DNA from: Chromera velia
Lineage: Eukaryota; Sar; Chromeraceae
Assembly: GCA_018398765.1 (NCBI GenBank)
Contig: JAHBMJ010003309.1
Location: forward strand, 5,001-69,000
Length of the DNA stretch: 64,000 nt
Direction: 5' to 3'
The notes below the pieces were generated by a model that had not been told where the DNA came from, did no database searches, and saw only the letters and a program-made list of their open reading frames with translations. The translations under genes and the position numbers were made by a program. Of this stretch, positions 1 through 12,578 are shown piece after piece. Numbering within the stretch: position 1 is the stretch's first letter; each line of letters begins with the position of its first letter.

Positions 1-281
1 CACACACTCTCTCTCGGCACCTCAGTCTTGCTGCGCGTTCAAGTGTACAGGAAGTAGAATGTAGTGGAACACTCTCGAATGGAACGGAGAAACTCAACCT
101 AGTCTTTGTTTGAAGATTCCCTATCTGAAGCGAATGCCTTCATTCTGACAGGGGCTTACGATTTTTTTTTTTTTCCCGGCTTCCGAGCGAACCTCCCGTT
201 CTCAATCCTGTGCCTTCTTTCCTTTGCTGTTCCTCCCGTCCCTTCTCTTCTGTTCCGTCCTGCGCCGTCACATCCATACAG

Positions 282-1513
282 GCTCCCCCGTTCAACACTC
301 CCGAGGCGTACCACAAGTTTTGCGCGATCGATTTCGGAAAGCCCGAGCGTCTGACGAGGACCGTGCTGGAGGAGTGCCAACTGGCAGACCTCCCAGACCT
401 CAAACAGGAAAACGAAGTCGTGCAGGCGGTCCTGGAAGACACTGTGAGGCGGCACGTGACCGAGTGGGGCGGGGACGGGATAAGGTCAGCTGAAGAGGGA
501 GGGAGGAAGAAAAACAGCTAGGGTAGAAGCGGCAGTGCGAGAAAGGAAAGGAAAGGAAAACAGAGGGGGGAAAGGTCTACCGATGATTGGCGACACAAAG
601 GGAAGTGGTAGTGCTACAGTCTTCTCTGTGTTACAAACCCATATCCCCTTGCATTGGAGGGCGAACAGCTTCCTCCCCTCTGTTTTCTTTCTCTCTTCTG
701 AGGGCAGAACTCGACCAAAAAGCATGTGGTTGACAGAAAAAGAGTACACAGTGATACAGACGTTCCCATGAGAAGTCTGTGAAATGCTTTCAATATCACC
801 CATGTGTTTAGCGCACGAAACATCGATTCGCGTATATACATAAATGCAGATGGGATACGGTGCCGTATGTGCCGCGGTGGGCATGGCACAGATATCACTC
901 AGCAGTGATTGAGGCGTCCTCTTCCTCTGGAGGGGCGGAGGGTGTAGCGGCATCACCTGGGGGTGGGGGGACGTTCACAATGGGCGAAATTCTTCTGAAG
1001 GATATTTTGACAGATGCCGAAATGTTTGAATACATGAACAATGGCTCTATGGATGCGGTGAGTATATGCGTTGCTTTGCTGTACCTCGTCTGACTGTCTT
1101 CAGCCTTCTGCATTCCGGAAGTTTGTCCCCCTTTCGTCTTTCTATCTGTCCTTCTGGCTACGTCTGTGTCTGTCTTTGAATGCCTGTATGATCCTGGTAT
1201 TCCTGTTTTGGTGTACGCGTGCCTCTCTGTATCCGTGTATATGTGTATACGTGTACACACCCCTGAGATGTTTTTTGCCTTTTTGCGATTCCCTCTTGCT
1301 CACTTTGCGAACCAACGCGCTTCATCCTGTTTTTCTATTTCCCTTTTGCGTTCCAGCACCTGTCCTTTTGTATGCACAAAAGAAGTGTGCGGTTCGATTG
1401 TGCTGGTCTGTCTGACCTTTTGGTTCTTCCATTTCCACTCTTCTTTCGGCCGGGCATCCTTCGGACCTCTTCTATGCTTAGGTGTGGCCAACTTGATTGT
1501 TTGATGTCTTGCG

Positions 1514-1569
<56 letters not shown>

Positions 1570-2268
1570 AGCATGTATTGAATGGAACGTGCAGGTCTTG
1601 AATTACGCTCTGTACTGGGCGCTTCGGTTGGTGTTTGTCCGCAAGGGGCCGATGCAATTGGTGGCAGAGGCCCTGACAAAAGTCCGAAGTCTTGTCGGGT
1701 CAGTCGAGGAGACGATTCTCTCGATCGATCATTTCATTGGAAGTTTCACAGTGAGTGTACAACCGCTTTTTTCCTCAGGCCATGGCGCTCTCCGCCCTGG
1801 CTGCGCATGTCTTCCTTCCATCGGCCTTTGACCTTTCTTTGGGATTGTGCGTGGAAGCACAAGGAGAGGGAAAACAAACAACTGTTGCCGTTCCCCTAAA
1901 CGCGGAGACGGTCCGCCCCTATTTGGAATCTGTGAGCCTGCCTGCCCGCCCGCTTACCTGCCTGCTTGCAGAGAGAGAGGAGTTTCTTTACTCGGAACGT
2001 TCGTTGAAAATCACGACCAGCCTCGTTTTCTGTTGGAGAACCCGTCTGTGATCCTGTACGCAAACGCGTTGACATTCGTGGTTGCTCATGAGGGCATTCC
2101 AATTCTCTACTATGGAGGAGAACAGGTAGGCTGTCAATTGCTCTCTGTGAGTTTATGGCTGTATGAGCATGTGTACGTGTCCCGAGATTTTTGTGGGTCT
2201 TGTGTTCCTTGATTTGCCTCTCAAAGAAAGATCAACAGGATAGAAAAAGGAGGAAGGAGGCACAAGGA

Positions 2269-2310
<42 letters not shown>

Positions 2311-2343
2311 CTCTCTCTTTCTCTCTCTTTCTCTCTCTTTCTT

Positions 2344-2385
<42 letters not shown>

Positions 2386-3979
2386 TGTGTATGTGTGTAT
2401 GTGTGTAGAGGGACCTGTTTACGGGAATCTCGGCATGTTGGTCTGTCTATCCCTGTTCCCTCTCTCCTTCCCTCCCCTCCGTCCTTGCAGGGCCTGGCGA
2501 CAGGAAAAAGTGATTCCATGAACAGGTGGCCTCTTTGGAGGGTTCCCCCATCGGACTCTTCCTCCTCCTCCTCCTCCTCTTCTTCTTCTTCTTCTTCTTC
2601 TTCTTCTGGAAGGAGGACACAGGGACGAGAAGAAGCAGGGGGTGCGTTTCCAGGCAGATCCCCCTTATATGATTTCATCGGGACCCTAAACTCGTGGAAG
2701 ACCTTTGAGGGCATTTTTGAGGGCAGGGAGAGGGTGTTGAAAGTCGACCCTCAGGTGTTGGTACTTGGAAGGGACGGAAGGGGAAAGGAGAGAGAGGGGG
2801 TGAGGGAGAGTGACAGTGGACAGCCGTCCCTTGTGGTGGTGTCGACCGGAGACGGCATGGATGTGTCTGTCGTTTTGCAGACAGAAGATGTTTTTGCGTT
2901 GTTTGGTGTCGAGGTTGGAGAAGAGACTAACAGCCGCCGACTGTGCGACGTTCTCTGGGATGCCGCCTTCAGCTCTTCTACCGCAAAGGTCCAGGGCCCC
3001 GACGGAGTGTTGATCCCATCCTCCTCCTCCTCCACATTCCCTAGTAGACACGGGGGACAGACGAGAGGTCTAGATGTTCGATCGCATTCCTCTTCCTCTG
3101 CTTCTGCTGGTCATGTGCACACCTCTTCGGCGTCTACGTCCTCCTTCTCTGGGTTGGAGGGGGATGGGAAAGGGAGACGGCGGGAGCGCAGAGGGAGATG
3201 CATAGAGGTGGACAGAGAGGAGAGGACAATGCTTCTCGATATACCCCGAGGCCTCCCTCGAGTCTTTATTGCAGGTCGGTCGGTCAGCAACAAAAGAGAC
3301 CCTCCTTCCCTTCCCTCTCCTTTCCTTCCCTTCCCTCCCCTTCCCTTCTGTTCCCGTGCAAGTGTCTTCTCGGAATATTCTGTTTTCCTGTACTCACGTG
3401 CCCATCGAGTGAGGGGAAGGGCGGAGAGGAGGAGTGCCATGCACATGCCTTGAGTGAAGGGAGAGAGTGTTTTCGGTAGTCGCCGCTGGCGCCGCTTCCA
3501 TCCCTACATCTGCAGTCATTCAAAGAATTGTTCATTTTCCGCCCGCAAAGTTCTGTTTCTGAATTTCGTGTGCCCTTTCCCAATTGTTTGTTTGTTTGTT
3601 GCTCGCTCGATCAGTCTCGGCAGGGGAGGGGAAGGAGGACTCGGTGCGGGTGGGAATTGCTGAAAGAGTCACCGACAGAGAGGGTGAAGGAGTGCCAGAC
3701 TCTCTTGAAAAAATGGAAGTCGGCAGCGAGAGGGCAACGCCGGGCGCGTGCACACTCTCTGGGGGTCTCTGGGGGGGCGGAGGATGCGAAGCCATCGGGG
3801 TCGACGCGGTCGCTCACGGCTCTTGTCCGTCTGCTTCCAGTCATGGGCACTGCGGGCCTTGGAGTGGGGAGGATGCCGCGTCTTCTTCTGCCTCTTCTTC
3901 TCGGACATGGTCCAAAAAGAGGAACTTTCCCTCGGGGAAGAAAGGCCACCGGTTTCATCCAGATGGGAAGCAGAAGTAA
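282..3979 (+). CDS. Alpha-amylase (GH13), 5' end outside window
   Basis: Hydrolyses internal alpha-1,4 glucan bonds. Six exons in the window: 282-484, 850-1057, 1595-1750, about 1976-2125, 2491-3274, 3624-3979; phases agree and give 618 residues. The order matches fungal TAKA-type amylases: LPDL..EN, then DGIRWDTV with the nucleophile Asp at 854-856, TMGEI with the acid Glu at 986-988, VLNYALY, and FVENHDQPRF with the third catalytic Asp at 2015-2017, then EGIPILYYGGEQ, NRWPLW and finally GLPRVFIAG. All three catalytic acids are present. The N-terminal half of the barrel lies upstream of base 1. Exon 5 carries a run of about 17 Ser (2560-2608) and other low-complexity inserts. The last exon is low complexity; reading on without the last intron would stop at 3453 instead. 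Family is secure; the exon 4 start and the 3' end are less so. Confidence 0.85.
1519..1570. repeat. (AC)n(AG)n microsatellite in amylase intron
   Basis: Pure AC repeats pass directly into AG repeats just upstream of the exon at 1595. The same AC/AG compound repeat recurs in introns of the giant gene near 57.7 kb. Confidence 0.95.
2271..2406. repeat. (CT)n / (GT)n compound repeat in amylase intron
   Basis: About 100 bases of CT repeats with TTTC interruptions are followed by GT repeats. They fill the intron between the exons ending at 2125 and starting at 2491 and give it a long pyrimidine tract. Confidence 0.95.
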
Positions 3980-5553
3980 CCAATGCGGTACCGTTTGACA
4001 AGTCGCTACCTACCACTGAGCTGTGTGATCTACATTGTCGCCTATAGATTGTCGCCCTTTAACTTGCATTGTATTAACATGACCTGTCAGTTTAATCTAT
4101 ATCAGGCTACTCATCTAGAAATTTCAAGAATATAAATTATTGATTAAGTATTATTGATTGCTGTGATAATCAGTTGTCATGAAATAAATATGACTATAGG
4201 GGCAAAAATATAAGAGAGCATAGGATATAGTTACCTAGCAGTAGCACTGCACTGGCACATGGTATTAAATAATTGAAATTTTCATACTAAATGTTTTAGT
4301 TTTAAAATATTTTTAATTGGTTTTATGTTTATTAATTCATATTCTATAGATGATATTTTGCGTAACAACTTCAAACAAATCTTAATTTATAAGAACAAGG
4401 GTTGTTAGATAGCTAGTGTTTATATGTATGTGCATTACTTCTTTTTTACGTATATCGTCATCTTAGTAGTGCATGGCATAGCCGGCGGATACCCAATCTA
4501 TATACGAGCTAAATTACTAAGTTGAACCTAGAGTTGAACATTTTTTTTTAATGACAACTTGAAGTCCTGAACTTTCATGGGTTGTTTCAACTTATAGATG
4601 CTACTGTCATTGCTACATTAGCAAGTGCAAACAAACAAAAAAGTTTTAGCAAAAACCGTTATACAACTTATGTTTGACTGTCACGTTTTGGAGAGGCAAA
4701 AATTGGTCAAAACAAACAGTCACGGGTGCATATGTGCGTTCAATTAAGTTCTTTGTCTGCGTGTGTGAGAAAGATTGAAAGGATTTTAAGGCCTCAATTA
4801 AAGATGCAAAATCATTGACTCGGAGAAGGCCATCGATCCTAGCTGCCTTCCACAAGAAAGTTTGACCTCGTTCCGGTACACATCCAAACACATTTTCTCA
4901 GTGAAAAGCCTCACTCACATGAAACGTTCTGTTTGAAAGGTTTGGTGTTGTGAACAATCAAAATGTGTATGTCTCTTGTAGGTTGATGAAAGTACAACAA
5001 AATGCTCAATTGTGTCAATCGCATGAGGCCAGAGCTTCCTTCGGACTGCCAGAAGCTGCGATCTGGTTTCGTGTACGGTCCTCCTTATCCAATGGGATTC
5101 CGATGTGTTTTTCCTTCTTTTCTTTTTTACCTTTCACGCCCCCCCTTTTGGTTTAAAACTGTTGCTTGCTGTCCGACACCGACTCCAACGTCCGTCAGAT
5201 GAATGCATATGTGCATGCATGCATGGACAGAGCATACACAGGCAGAGAGACGATTCCAATCATTTGAAGCAGACGAAAAAAGCACTTTCCTTCTCCCTCC
5301 TTTCAGTCCTTCCCACACGTTCTTGTCGGAAGGCTGTCTCGTCCTGCGCATCTCCTTTTCTTTCCCCATCGCCACCGGCAATCAATGCTTTCCTTCAAGT
5401 AATCGGCCACGCAGACAAGCATCAAAGTGCACGATGGAAAAAGCAGAGCGCGTGCATCCACATGCGGACGGAACGGTGCAGTCCAAATTCCAATGAAACC
5501 AGCTCTGCCCCAAATATTTTAAACACATTTCTTTGTCTGCCCAGGTAGGGCAG
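3980..5553. other. Convergent intergenic region with AT-rich island
   Basis: Lies between the 3' ends of the amylase (+) and the membrane protein gene (-). From about 4040 to 4930 the sequence is strongly AT-rich, free of simple repeats and full of stops in all frames; the change begins within about 60 bases of the amylase stop. From about 4930 to 5553 composition returns to the window average, with TGCATGCA palindromes at 5212-5223. No gene or RNA was recognised. Confidence 0.7.
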
Positions 5554-6492
5554 TCAGACGAAAGAGGCGAACGCGGCCTGCTGGCCCTCTCTCTCTCCAA
5601 CGCCCCTACCCTTGGATGATTCTGCGCGGTCGTGGTTTCCCTCCAGTGTGCTTCCCTCGAACAGAGCAGTCATCGCGTCGAGGGTGGAGTTTCGAGGGGG
5701 GGGGTTCTTTTTGGTGCCACCTCCACCCGTGCCCCTCCCTGATGCACCTCCGCCTCTCTTCCAGTCCGACAGCTTGGTGCCCTTTGCTGGCTGTCTTTTT
5801 GAGTTGGTCTCCAGAGACGGCGTATGCCGTCCCCTGTTTCGGCCACCGTGCAGACTGTCCACTTCCGAATCCTCACCGTCGTTCTGGGTGTACCACTCCT
5901 CCTCCTCTTCCTCCTCGTTGTCCTCTGCCTCCTGGAGAATTTTGTCCTCGTCGTATTCAGCCTCAGATGGGGAACCCGAATTGATGGCAAAGATATCCCG
6001 AGGGACTTGGAGGGTCTTGGAGGTGGAGCCGCTGGAATTATTGGTAGCACGGCGGTGTCGGGGGAGGGAGGAGAGGTCGGATCCCGACAGTTCGCTTTCG
6101 GAGTCGCTACTTGAGTCGTCGGAATCATCTCCTGTGCCACGGGCGCTCTCGGAAAGGGTGCCCCGAGAGGGGGAGGACTCAGACTCGCTTCCACTGCTGC
6201 TGCCGCTGCTGTCACTTTCCTCCCCTTCCGTGTGTGTTTCGTTGCTTTTCGAATTCCTCTTTCTTCTCTTTTCCTTGACCTTGAACGCACCACTCACTCG
6301 TTTCCAACCCCCCGGAGTGACAGAAATCGCAACCACCACCGTAAGCACCGCAAAGAGAACACCCGCAACTATCAATGCAATCACCAGCCATGTGCGCGTG
6401 TGGGAGTGGGAAGAAAGTCTGCGGCCACCGTTGGTCCCCTCTGTTGCCTCACTGGCGGCACACAGCATGTCGTTTGAAAGGCAGAAGTCCAT
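5554..6492 (-). CDS. Single-pass membrane protein with charged Ser-rich tail
   Basis: Single open reading frame of 312 codons starting at the ATG at 6492. There is no N-terminal signal peptide; one strongly hydrophobic segment (about residues 35-57) is followed by a Lys/Arg-rich stretch, which suggests a cytosolic C-terminus. The rest is low complexity: Ser/Asp/Glu-rich, then Gly-rich, with an acidic Glu run. No known domain was recognised. An extra exon on either side cannot be excluded, because the last codons precede a GTCTGA that could serve as a donor. The opposite strand is also open for 309 codons (5612-6541), but its product is compositional Ser/Pro. Function unknown. Confidence 0.6.
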   Translation of the reverse strand: MDFCLSNDMLCAASEATEGTNGGRRLSSHSHTRTWLVIALIVAGVLFAVLTVVVAISVTPGGWKRVSGAFKVKEKRRKRNSKSNETHTEGEESDSSGSSSGSESESSPSRGTLSESARGTGDDSDDSSSDSESELSGSDLSSLPRHRRATNNSSGSTSKTLQVPRDIFAINSGSPSEAEYDEDKILQEAEDNEEEEEEEWYTQNDGEDSEVDSLHGGRNRGRHTPSLETNSKRQPAKGTKLSDWKRGGGASGRGTGGGGTKKNPPPRNSTLDAMTALFEGSTLEGNHDRAESSKGRGVGEREGQQAAFASFV

Positions 6493-6828
6493 CCTCTCGC
6501 CCCCTTCCCGGGTACACCGATGTCTTCACTCGCTTCCCTGAAACGTGTCAAGAAGGCTGAGGACTCGCACGCACAAGTGTGACGATCGGAGAAGCTGTGT
6601 TGGCGCTCCGACTCTGTGTGTATAGAGGCAGCAACTCTGGAAGGAAACTTCTTCGACTGATCTGACCACGCCGGAATGTGGCACCCGCTAGCTAGCTATA
6701 TAAATGAAGATCTAGCTCTCTATAGCTAGATTATTATACATAATTGATTGTAAATTGATTTACCATGCAGGCCATGCAATCATTTATGAATGAAAATATA
6801 TATATATGTACGTATTAATATATAAGTG

Positions 6829-6900
6829 TTGCAGCTGCCAAAAGTGTTGCAGCAATGCAGCATCGCGTGTTGCAGCAACACGTGGCAACACGTGTTGTTC
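6829..6900. repeat. GTGTTGC / GCAACAC inverted-repeat cluster
   Basis: GTGTTGCA occurs repeatedly, including a near-perfect palindrome GTGTTGC-A-GCAACAC and a following GCAACACGTGTTG. Similar GTTGC/CAACAC palindromes recur at about 15918-15995 and 16765-16830, which suggests a small dispersed family. Confidence 0.6.
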
Positions 6901-7116
6901 AAGACAGTGGCTCTTGCAACAGAGGCATGCATGCAACAGAAAGCAACACTCGCGCCCGTATATGTGACGTCATGACGGTGCACACGTAAGGGAGGGCTTT
7001 TATCATGCGGCCGGGGGCGCGCGGGGGAGCACATGCATGCATGCATGGGCATGCACGGGAGAGTCCCCCCCGCGGACGCGCGCGCGTGGGGAACCTTTTA
7101 AAGGTAATCCCCTGTA

Positions 7117-7140
7117 CGCGCGCGCGCGCGCGCGCGCGCG
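7117..7140. repeat. (CG)12 tract
   Basis: Twelve uninterrupted CG dinucleotides within a GC-rich stretch in the divergent intergenic region; a sequence type known to favour Z-DNA. Confidence 0.95.
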
Positions 7141-7427
7141 TATGTCGATCGATCGTTGCGCAGTGGCCCTGAGAAAACCCGGCCACATCCATGGAGTGAA
7201 TTGAAGACTATTAATAGCTTTGCTCCGACAACCTTTTCCAGCGTCCAATGAAGAAAATCTAGGAAGAACTTTTGACGCACCACACTTTGCGTTACCAAGC
7301 TCTCAGGGACCGAATTTTCCATAAAATTTTGATCGAGAAATCGACCGTCATTTCGCCGTACTCAACAGTGCCTGAAGAAAGAAAGCCCGTTGCCTTGTTC
7401 GATCTTCCTGATCCAAATTCAGGCACA

Positions 7428-10210
7428 ATGAGCAGCTCAGCTGTCGAAAGGGCTGAATCAATGATGAGGGCGCTCCCTTTGCTGGTGCTCGGAGGGACCA
7501 GCACCCCATCTTGGCAGATTTTGAAGTCTTCGGGGTACTTTTTTCGAGGAGTGTCGCGACTCTCTCGAGAACTCTCCGAACTTCTCGAAGGGGGGGGGTC
7601 CTTGACATCTATAGAGAGCGCGAGTGCATCGGAGAGTCTTCTCTCCCTTTCACTCAGCTTCCCAGAACCCCCAGCGATCGAGGCTCTCTTCCGGTCTCTT
7701 GCAAAGAGATCACGCGAAGACCTCATCAACTTTCTGCAGAGACACAGAGGCGCAACCCTACCTCATCGCACCATCCCCCTGCTCCCCCCCGTTCAGTCTG
7801 TCTGTTCCTGCATCCACTGGCTGTCCCTTCTCATGGGAGCCGTCGAGGGAGGTCAGTTCATCGGAGATTCATGATCATCAGCAGGGGATTTTTTGAGGGC
7901 CAGGGCATTTTTCTATTGTCTGTGTGTCTGCCTGCCATCATGGAACGTCATGCAAGTTTCTGGAATCATTCGGACACAAATTTGTCACGTCCATAAGCAT
8001 CAGAGTTCTGCTCCCCCCCAGTCCTCGTGAACGATGTAAAGTCCTCTGCCATCGCATCCATGAAAACCCGGTTGCCCCCCCTCCGACATCTATGACATTC
8101 GTCTCTCCTCCCTCTGATGCTGCTTAGCACCTCTTCCCCCTCTCTTCCTTGTCTTGCCCCGTCACTCTTTCCCCATCCGAGTTCTCCTTTCCTTTCCGTT
8201 CGCCTTCTCAAGCTGCTTCGATTCCTGTATTGGCTTCCACTCCACTCCCCTCTTCCTGAAACTGTCTGATAAACGGTGCCTCGGCTCTCCCTCCTTTCCC
8301 TCTGTCTTGCATGCCTTGCAGGGGACGCCTCCATTTTGGAATGGCAACTGTCAGAAGTTCCCAACGCTCGGGAGGTCCTGTGTCACCCCTGTCCACCCTC
8401 GCCTCCACCGGTGCATGGGGAGACTACTGGGGGAGATGACAGCAGGGAATCGGGTGCATCTTGTCCAGCCTCCCTCCTCGCTTTCAAGGCCCTCAAACAT
8501 GGTCATGTGGACTCTTTGCGAGTACTGCGTGAGCGTCTGGGGGTAGTGCTCCGATTTGAGCAGCTCCGTACGCTGCCTTGGAAAGAGCTTTTTGAAGTCC
8601 CGCCCTCAGCATGGGCAAAGGCGTGGGAGGAAGGTGGAGGGGTGCTCAGAATCCGCACCGCCGACAGAGCGAATGTGTGGGCGTTGGCGGGTGATGGCCC
8701 GCGTCTGGCTTGTGCGCTCCACGCTCTTGCCGAGAAGACGTGGAAGCGGCAGCAGGAGAGAGAGAGTGCGGATGATGGGGTTCAGCCTGAAGGTGGGGGC
8801 TCAATAGCGTTCCTAGTGGGTCTAGCGGGAGTGGTCAGAGAGGCTGTCGCGTTTGCCGTTGCAGCAGGGAGGCTGGAGACGGCTGCGTTGGCTGTAGAGA
8901 CGGGACGCAGACTTGCGAACGCCACCATCCTAGGGGGATCTGGTCAGCAGCCTCCATCGCAGTCCCAAGCCGAAGCCCAGGCACGACAGTGGCTGTTCCT
9001 GAGTCTCCTGACTGGAGAGACCGCGACAGGGCTTCAGCCAACGGCCGTCGCTGCCGAGACGGGACAGTTGCAGTGTCTGCGTTGGTTGCGCTCCCATACC
9101 CCGCCCTTTTCCGTGAATGCGGAGACTTGTGAGGCCGCAGCAAGGGGGGGGAGTGTGGAGGCGTTGGCCCTCCTGAGAGATGTAGAGGGAGAGAAGGGCG
9201 TGTGGATGCCCTGTCCCTGGGATGTGTCTCTTGTTCGTCGAGCTGCCATCCGAGGGGGGCACATGGGTGTGGTGTCCTTTCTCGAGGAGAAAACAGGCCG
9301 TTTGGTTACGTGGGGTGTCGAGGCGTGTGAGGAAGCCGCAAGGAGCGGGCAGTGGGCGATTCTCCACCAGGCCCTGGGGGGGGAGCAGGGAGGGCATGTG
9401 TTTCCTTCCCTCTCTCTCTTCAAGGCAGGGGGAGGTGCCCCCGTCCTGTCCGCTGCAGTCCAGGCCGGCAAGCTCGATTTACTTCGGGCTTGGGCAAAAG
9501 AGAAGGAGGAGGAGGGAGGAAGTCCCGTCTCCTTGATGGGAGGGGCAAGAAACCTTCTCCTAGATGCGGTCCGGTCGGAGTCTTGTGAGATGGTGAAGTT
9601 CGTTCTCAAGATGGGCACCCGCACAGAAAAAGAAGGAGAGGGGGAAGAATGGGGCATTCAGGCGATAGGTGAGGCTGCAGCTGGGGCAGTCAAAACCTGC
9701 GATTTTGAGTCGTTTTCAGTTCTGTTTTCTGCTCTGCTGCTGCGTAGGGGGATCGAGTCCTCGGATGGCGGGCTGCACAGGCTCGCGGGGGTGTGTCGGA
9801 AGGCATTGGGGGAGGTGCGAAACATCCCCAGTGTACTTTTGAGGCTAGTTGAAGAGTGGGGGTCGTTTTTTTTTTCTGCACACGAATGGAAGCAGAGATA
9901 CGAACGGGGTGTTGGCTGTCTCCTCTCCCTTCGCTGTCTGTTCAGACAAGCAGCTTCACCCACACATACGAGAACAGGACCGTTGCAAGAAAGAGAGAGA
10001 GAAGAGGAAATGACACCGGAACGTATTTGGCTTCCAGAAAGAGATTGCTTCTGGGCGTTTGAAGAGCAAAACTCCGCTCGTGATCCCGCCTGCTTGCTAA
10101 ATGAGGAGCATGTTGCATGCCTCGAGAAGCTTGTAGTCGAGGGGAGAGAGCACAGACTGATTGATCTCCTGTCAGAGTGGAGAGAGATTGTGCGTGCACG
10201 CTCCTCCTGA
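7428..10210 (+). CDS. Ankyrin-like repeat protein, two exons
   Basis: Exon 1 is 7428-7851 and exon 2 is 8322-10210. The donor GTCAGT and the acceptor TTGCAG join in matching phase (G|GG) and give 770 residues. The frame is open further upstream but has no ATG before 7428. Exon 1 encodes a helical, Leu/Ser-rich N-terminus. Exon 2 carries divergent ankyrin-like helix pairs such as AAETGQLQCLRWLRS, ETCEAAARGGSVEALALL and CEEAARSGQWAILHQAL, with a CPWD spacer typical of the large CPWDE-type ankyrin families of algae and oomycetes. Such repeats usually bind proteins; no enzymatic domain was seen. The repeats become hard to see towards the C-terminus. Confidence 0.7.
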
Positions 10211-12578
10211 CGGGCAGAAGGAAGAGCCCCCCTGCAGACACCCAACAAAGGAAAGGAAAGGAAAGGAAAGGAAAGCTAGCGATCATTGACAATCCCAATC
10301 TCTCACGCATCCATCCTTCTATGCTGCTGCTGATCTTCAAGGGTCAGAGAGCTCGCCCGACATGCAGAAAGAAGCGAGGGAAAGGAAAAGGAGGGATGGA
10401 GGGCTGCGAACGGTGCAAGGGCTGATTAAGATGAAGAGTCCTGTCCCCTTTTTTCAATCTTGTCAAAACAATTTGATTGTTTTAAGTTATCTCCCAGTAC
10501 GTGAATGTGTCTCCAAATAAATGGATGGATGAATGAATGAAATTGTAAACGTGTTGAAGCCGAGTCAGTTGTTCCAGTCAATACATATTGAATTTTTCTG
10601 GCTGCATGCACTGCGCACACTGCATCTGTGCATCAGGCCGACCGAATTCATTCAAAAGAGGGCTGGAGATTTCAGCCCTCTAGTAGTCAATCAGCCGACA
10701 AAAAGAAAACAAAGGACTGTATGCATGCACTGTGAATAAAGAGAAGAGAAGGAGGGAGAAGGGGGATTGCAACATTCATGTGTGTGTCTCCGTTCATCAA
10801 TCTACTTCAACCTGATTCAAGTTGACATACTCTTCTCCCCCACCTCAAAGTTCATTGTCCCTCCTACTTAACCTTTGGATCTTTTGCTGACATGTTTCTT
10901 TTTGTCTTTCTCTTCTGTCGCTGTCAACCCTTCTTTCTTTGTTCCACTTTTTCTGATCGAAACAGCGAAGAGAAAAAAGAGAAAAGCAGGAAGGAGGACA
11001 GACAAGATGGGGGGAAAGCAGCGTCAGCTGTCTCACCAACGATTTAATAAGTCTGGGCGCCCCTGCATGTAATAGTATTGTGCTTCCTCTCTCAGCCTTT
11101 GTCGATGAACGTCTGCGTACGCGGAGTCATTCTGCATGTGGAAGTCTCTGTCTCATTTTGCGTGCACGTATTTGCAGTGTCTCTCTCTCTTTTGCCCTCT
11201 CTGCATGTCGTCTTCTTGCCTACCTGCCTGTCTTTCTCTCTTTGTCTCCTCTTACCTGCCTTTACCTCTCTGTGTTTGTACGCGCTGCGAAGTAGAATTC
11301 AACCGAGGCTGGGGAAACTGAACAATGACGCGAGGTCTGTCTGTGCAGAAAATTGCAGAAGCAGAACGGACACACAGGGTGTGCATGCAATGCAGATGAA
11401 TCCACATCGGCAGAGCTGCTGTGCTTTTTTGAACACACGATGTTTCGCAATCAGAAGGGAGGAGAGGCTCTTTTTTTGTGTGCTGGTGGAGCTCTTCTCT
11501 TCCGTTCTTGATTGATTGAATTCAAAACCTGTACGTGTCTTGTTAATCTTTCACTCCAGGGGATGCATTGGGAATAGGGAGGGGAGAGGGAGAAACACTC
11601 GGAGCTCAGCTGAACAAAGACGGGAGGCAAAGAAAAAAAAGAAGACAAAGCGGAAGAGGAAGAGGAAGAGAGTCCTCCTTCTTCTTTCGGGGTTTTGGCA
11701 GACTTCCTGTACGCCTATCTGTTCATGCATTTTGCAAATGTGTACAGACAGAAAATGAATGAATGACTGAATGAATGAATGCAGTTGCCCCAGCTCTTTT
11801 TCCTCAATCGCTCGCTCGGTCGGCCCCATGTGCGAGGGTTCGGCCGGTCGAGTTCGATCGGTGCACTGCAAATGTCGAGTGGCTGTGTGTAACAAAATGA
11901 AAGAAAGAAAGAAGAAAGAAAGGATGCCACTTTGCTTCAGCCTTGAACAGCCGACAACTTCATTCAAACGAAGGGTCTGCACAGTGGTAGATGTTTCCAG
12001 GCCTGCATTTCAATCGAATTCATTGAATTCCTCAATGTACTAACTCTCTTGTGCCGATCCAGCCAGGTCGCTCTTGTGTGTGTGATCATCAAGGGCACCT
12101 GGGCGGAGGACAGGAGAGCAGAGGAAGGTGAAATGAATGGAAGAAAAGAAGCAACTTTTTTGTAGTCCTGTTCAGATTGATGCCTCATCTGAACGGATTT
12201 TCTGTGACAGTTGGCTGGCCTATTTGTTTTCAATTGGGTCGCGGACAAACGAATTCACACAATTATCTATGAATATGCGGAGAGGACTTTGAAGGAAACG
12301 GAAAGGGCTCTACGTGAGGCGTGTGCTCTGCTCCACGCAGAGACTTCGTGAAGGAAAGACGACTGGAGCAGTCTGAGAAAGGGGGCAGACAAACAAACAA
12401 ACAAATACACAAGACTGCCCACGCCGATCGATCGATCTACCGACAGATCGATCGATCGAGTGGATGGGAAGGAAGAACCGCTTCGTTCCTTAATTGCTCC
12501 TTTTGTTGAATGAATATTTGAAACCTCTCTTGAACGCTCGAGTTTGTTTTTTATCTTTCTTTCTTTCTCCATGCACAG
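10211..12578. other. Repeat-rich region without a recognised gene
   Basis: Contains a GGAAA-type pentamer repeat at 10250-10275, short AG-rich and GAAT-type repeats and GATC clusters near 12425-12460. Short open frames are compositional. I see no convincing exon on either strand. Confidence 0.5.

Larger units (their letters stand above)
6493..7427. promoter_or_regulatory. Divergent intergenic region (shared promoter zone)
   Basis: Separates the 5' ends of the membrane protein gene (-) and the ankyrin-like gene (+). It holds a short AT-rich piece with TATA-like runs (6690-6830), GTTGC/GCAAC inverted repeats (6829-6900), TGCATGCA palindromes at 6928-6935 and 7034-7045, and a GC/CG cluster at 7005-7140. 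Promoter role is inferred only from gene orientation. Confidence 0.4.

Noticed and set aside
4646-4891. 81-codon minus-strand open frame
   Set aside because: Isolated, no splice or domain support, and inside a stop-rich AT island.
3980-4930. AT-rich island considered as inserted foreign or organellar DNA
   Set aside because: No coding content, and the same type of island recurs at each convergent gap, so it looks like a regular genome feature.
5612-6541. 309-codon plus-strand open frame opposite the membrane protein gene
   Set aside because: Its product is Ser/Pro-rich and follows from the codon pattern of the acidic Ser-rich minus-strand protein; it has no domain or start support.
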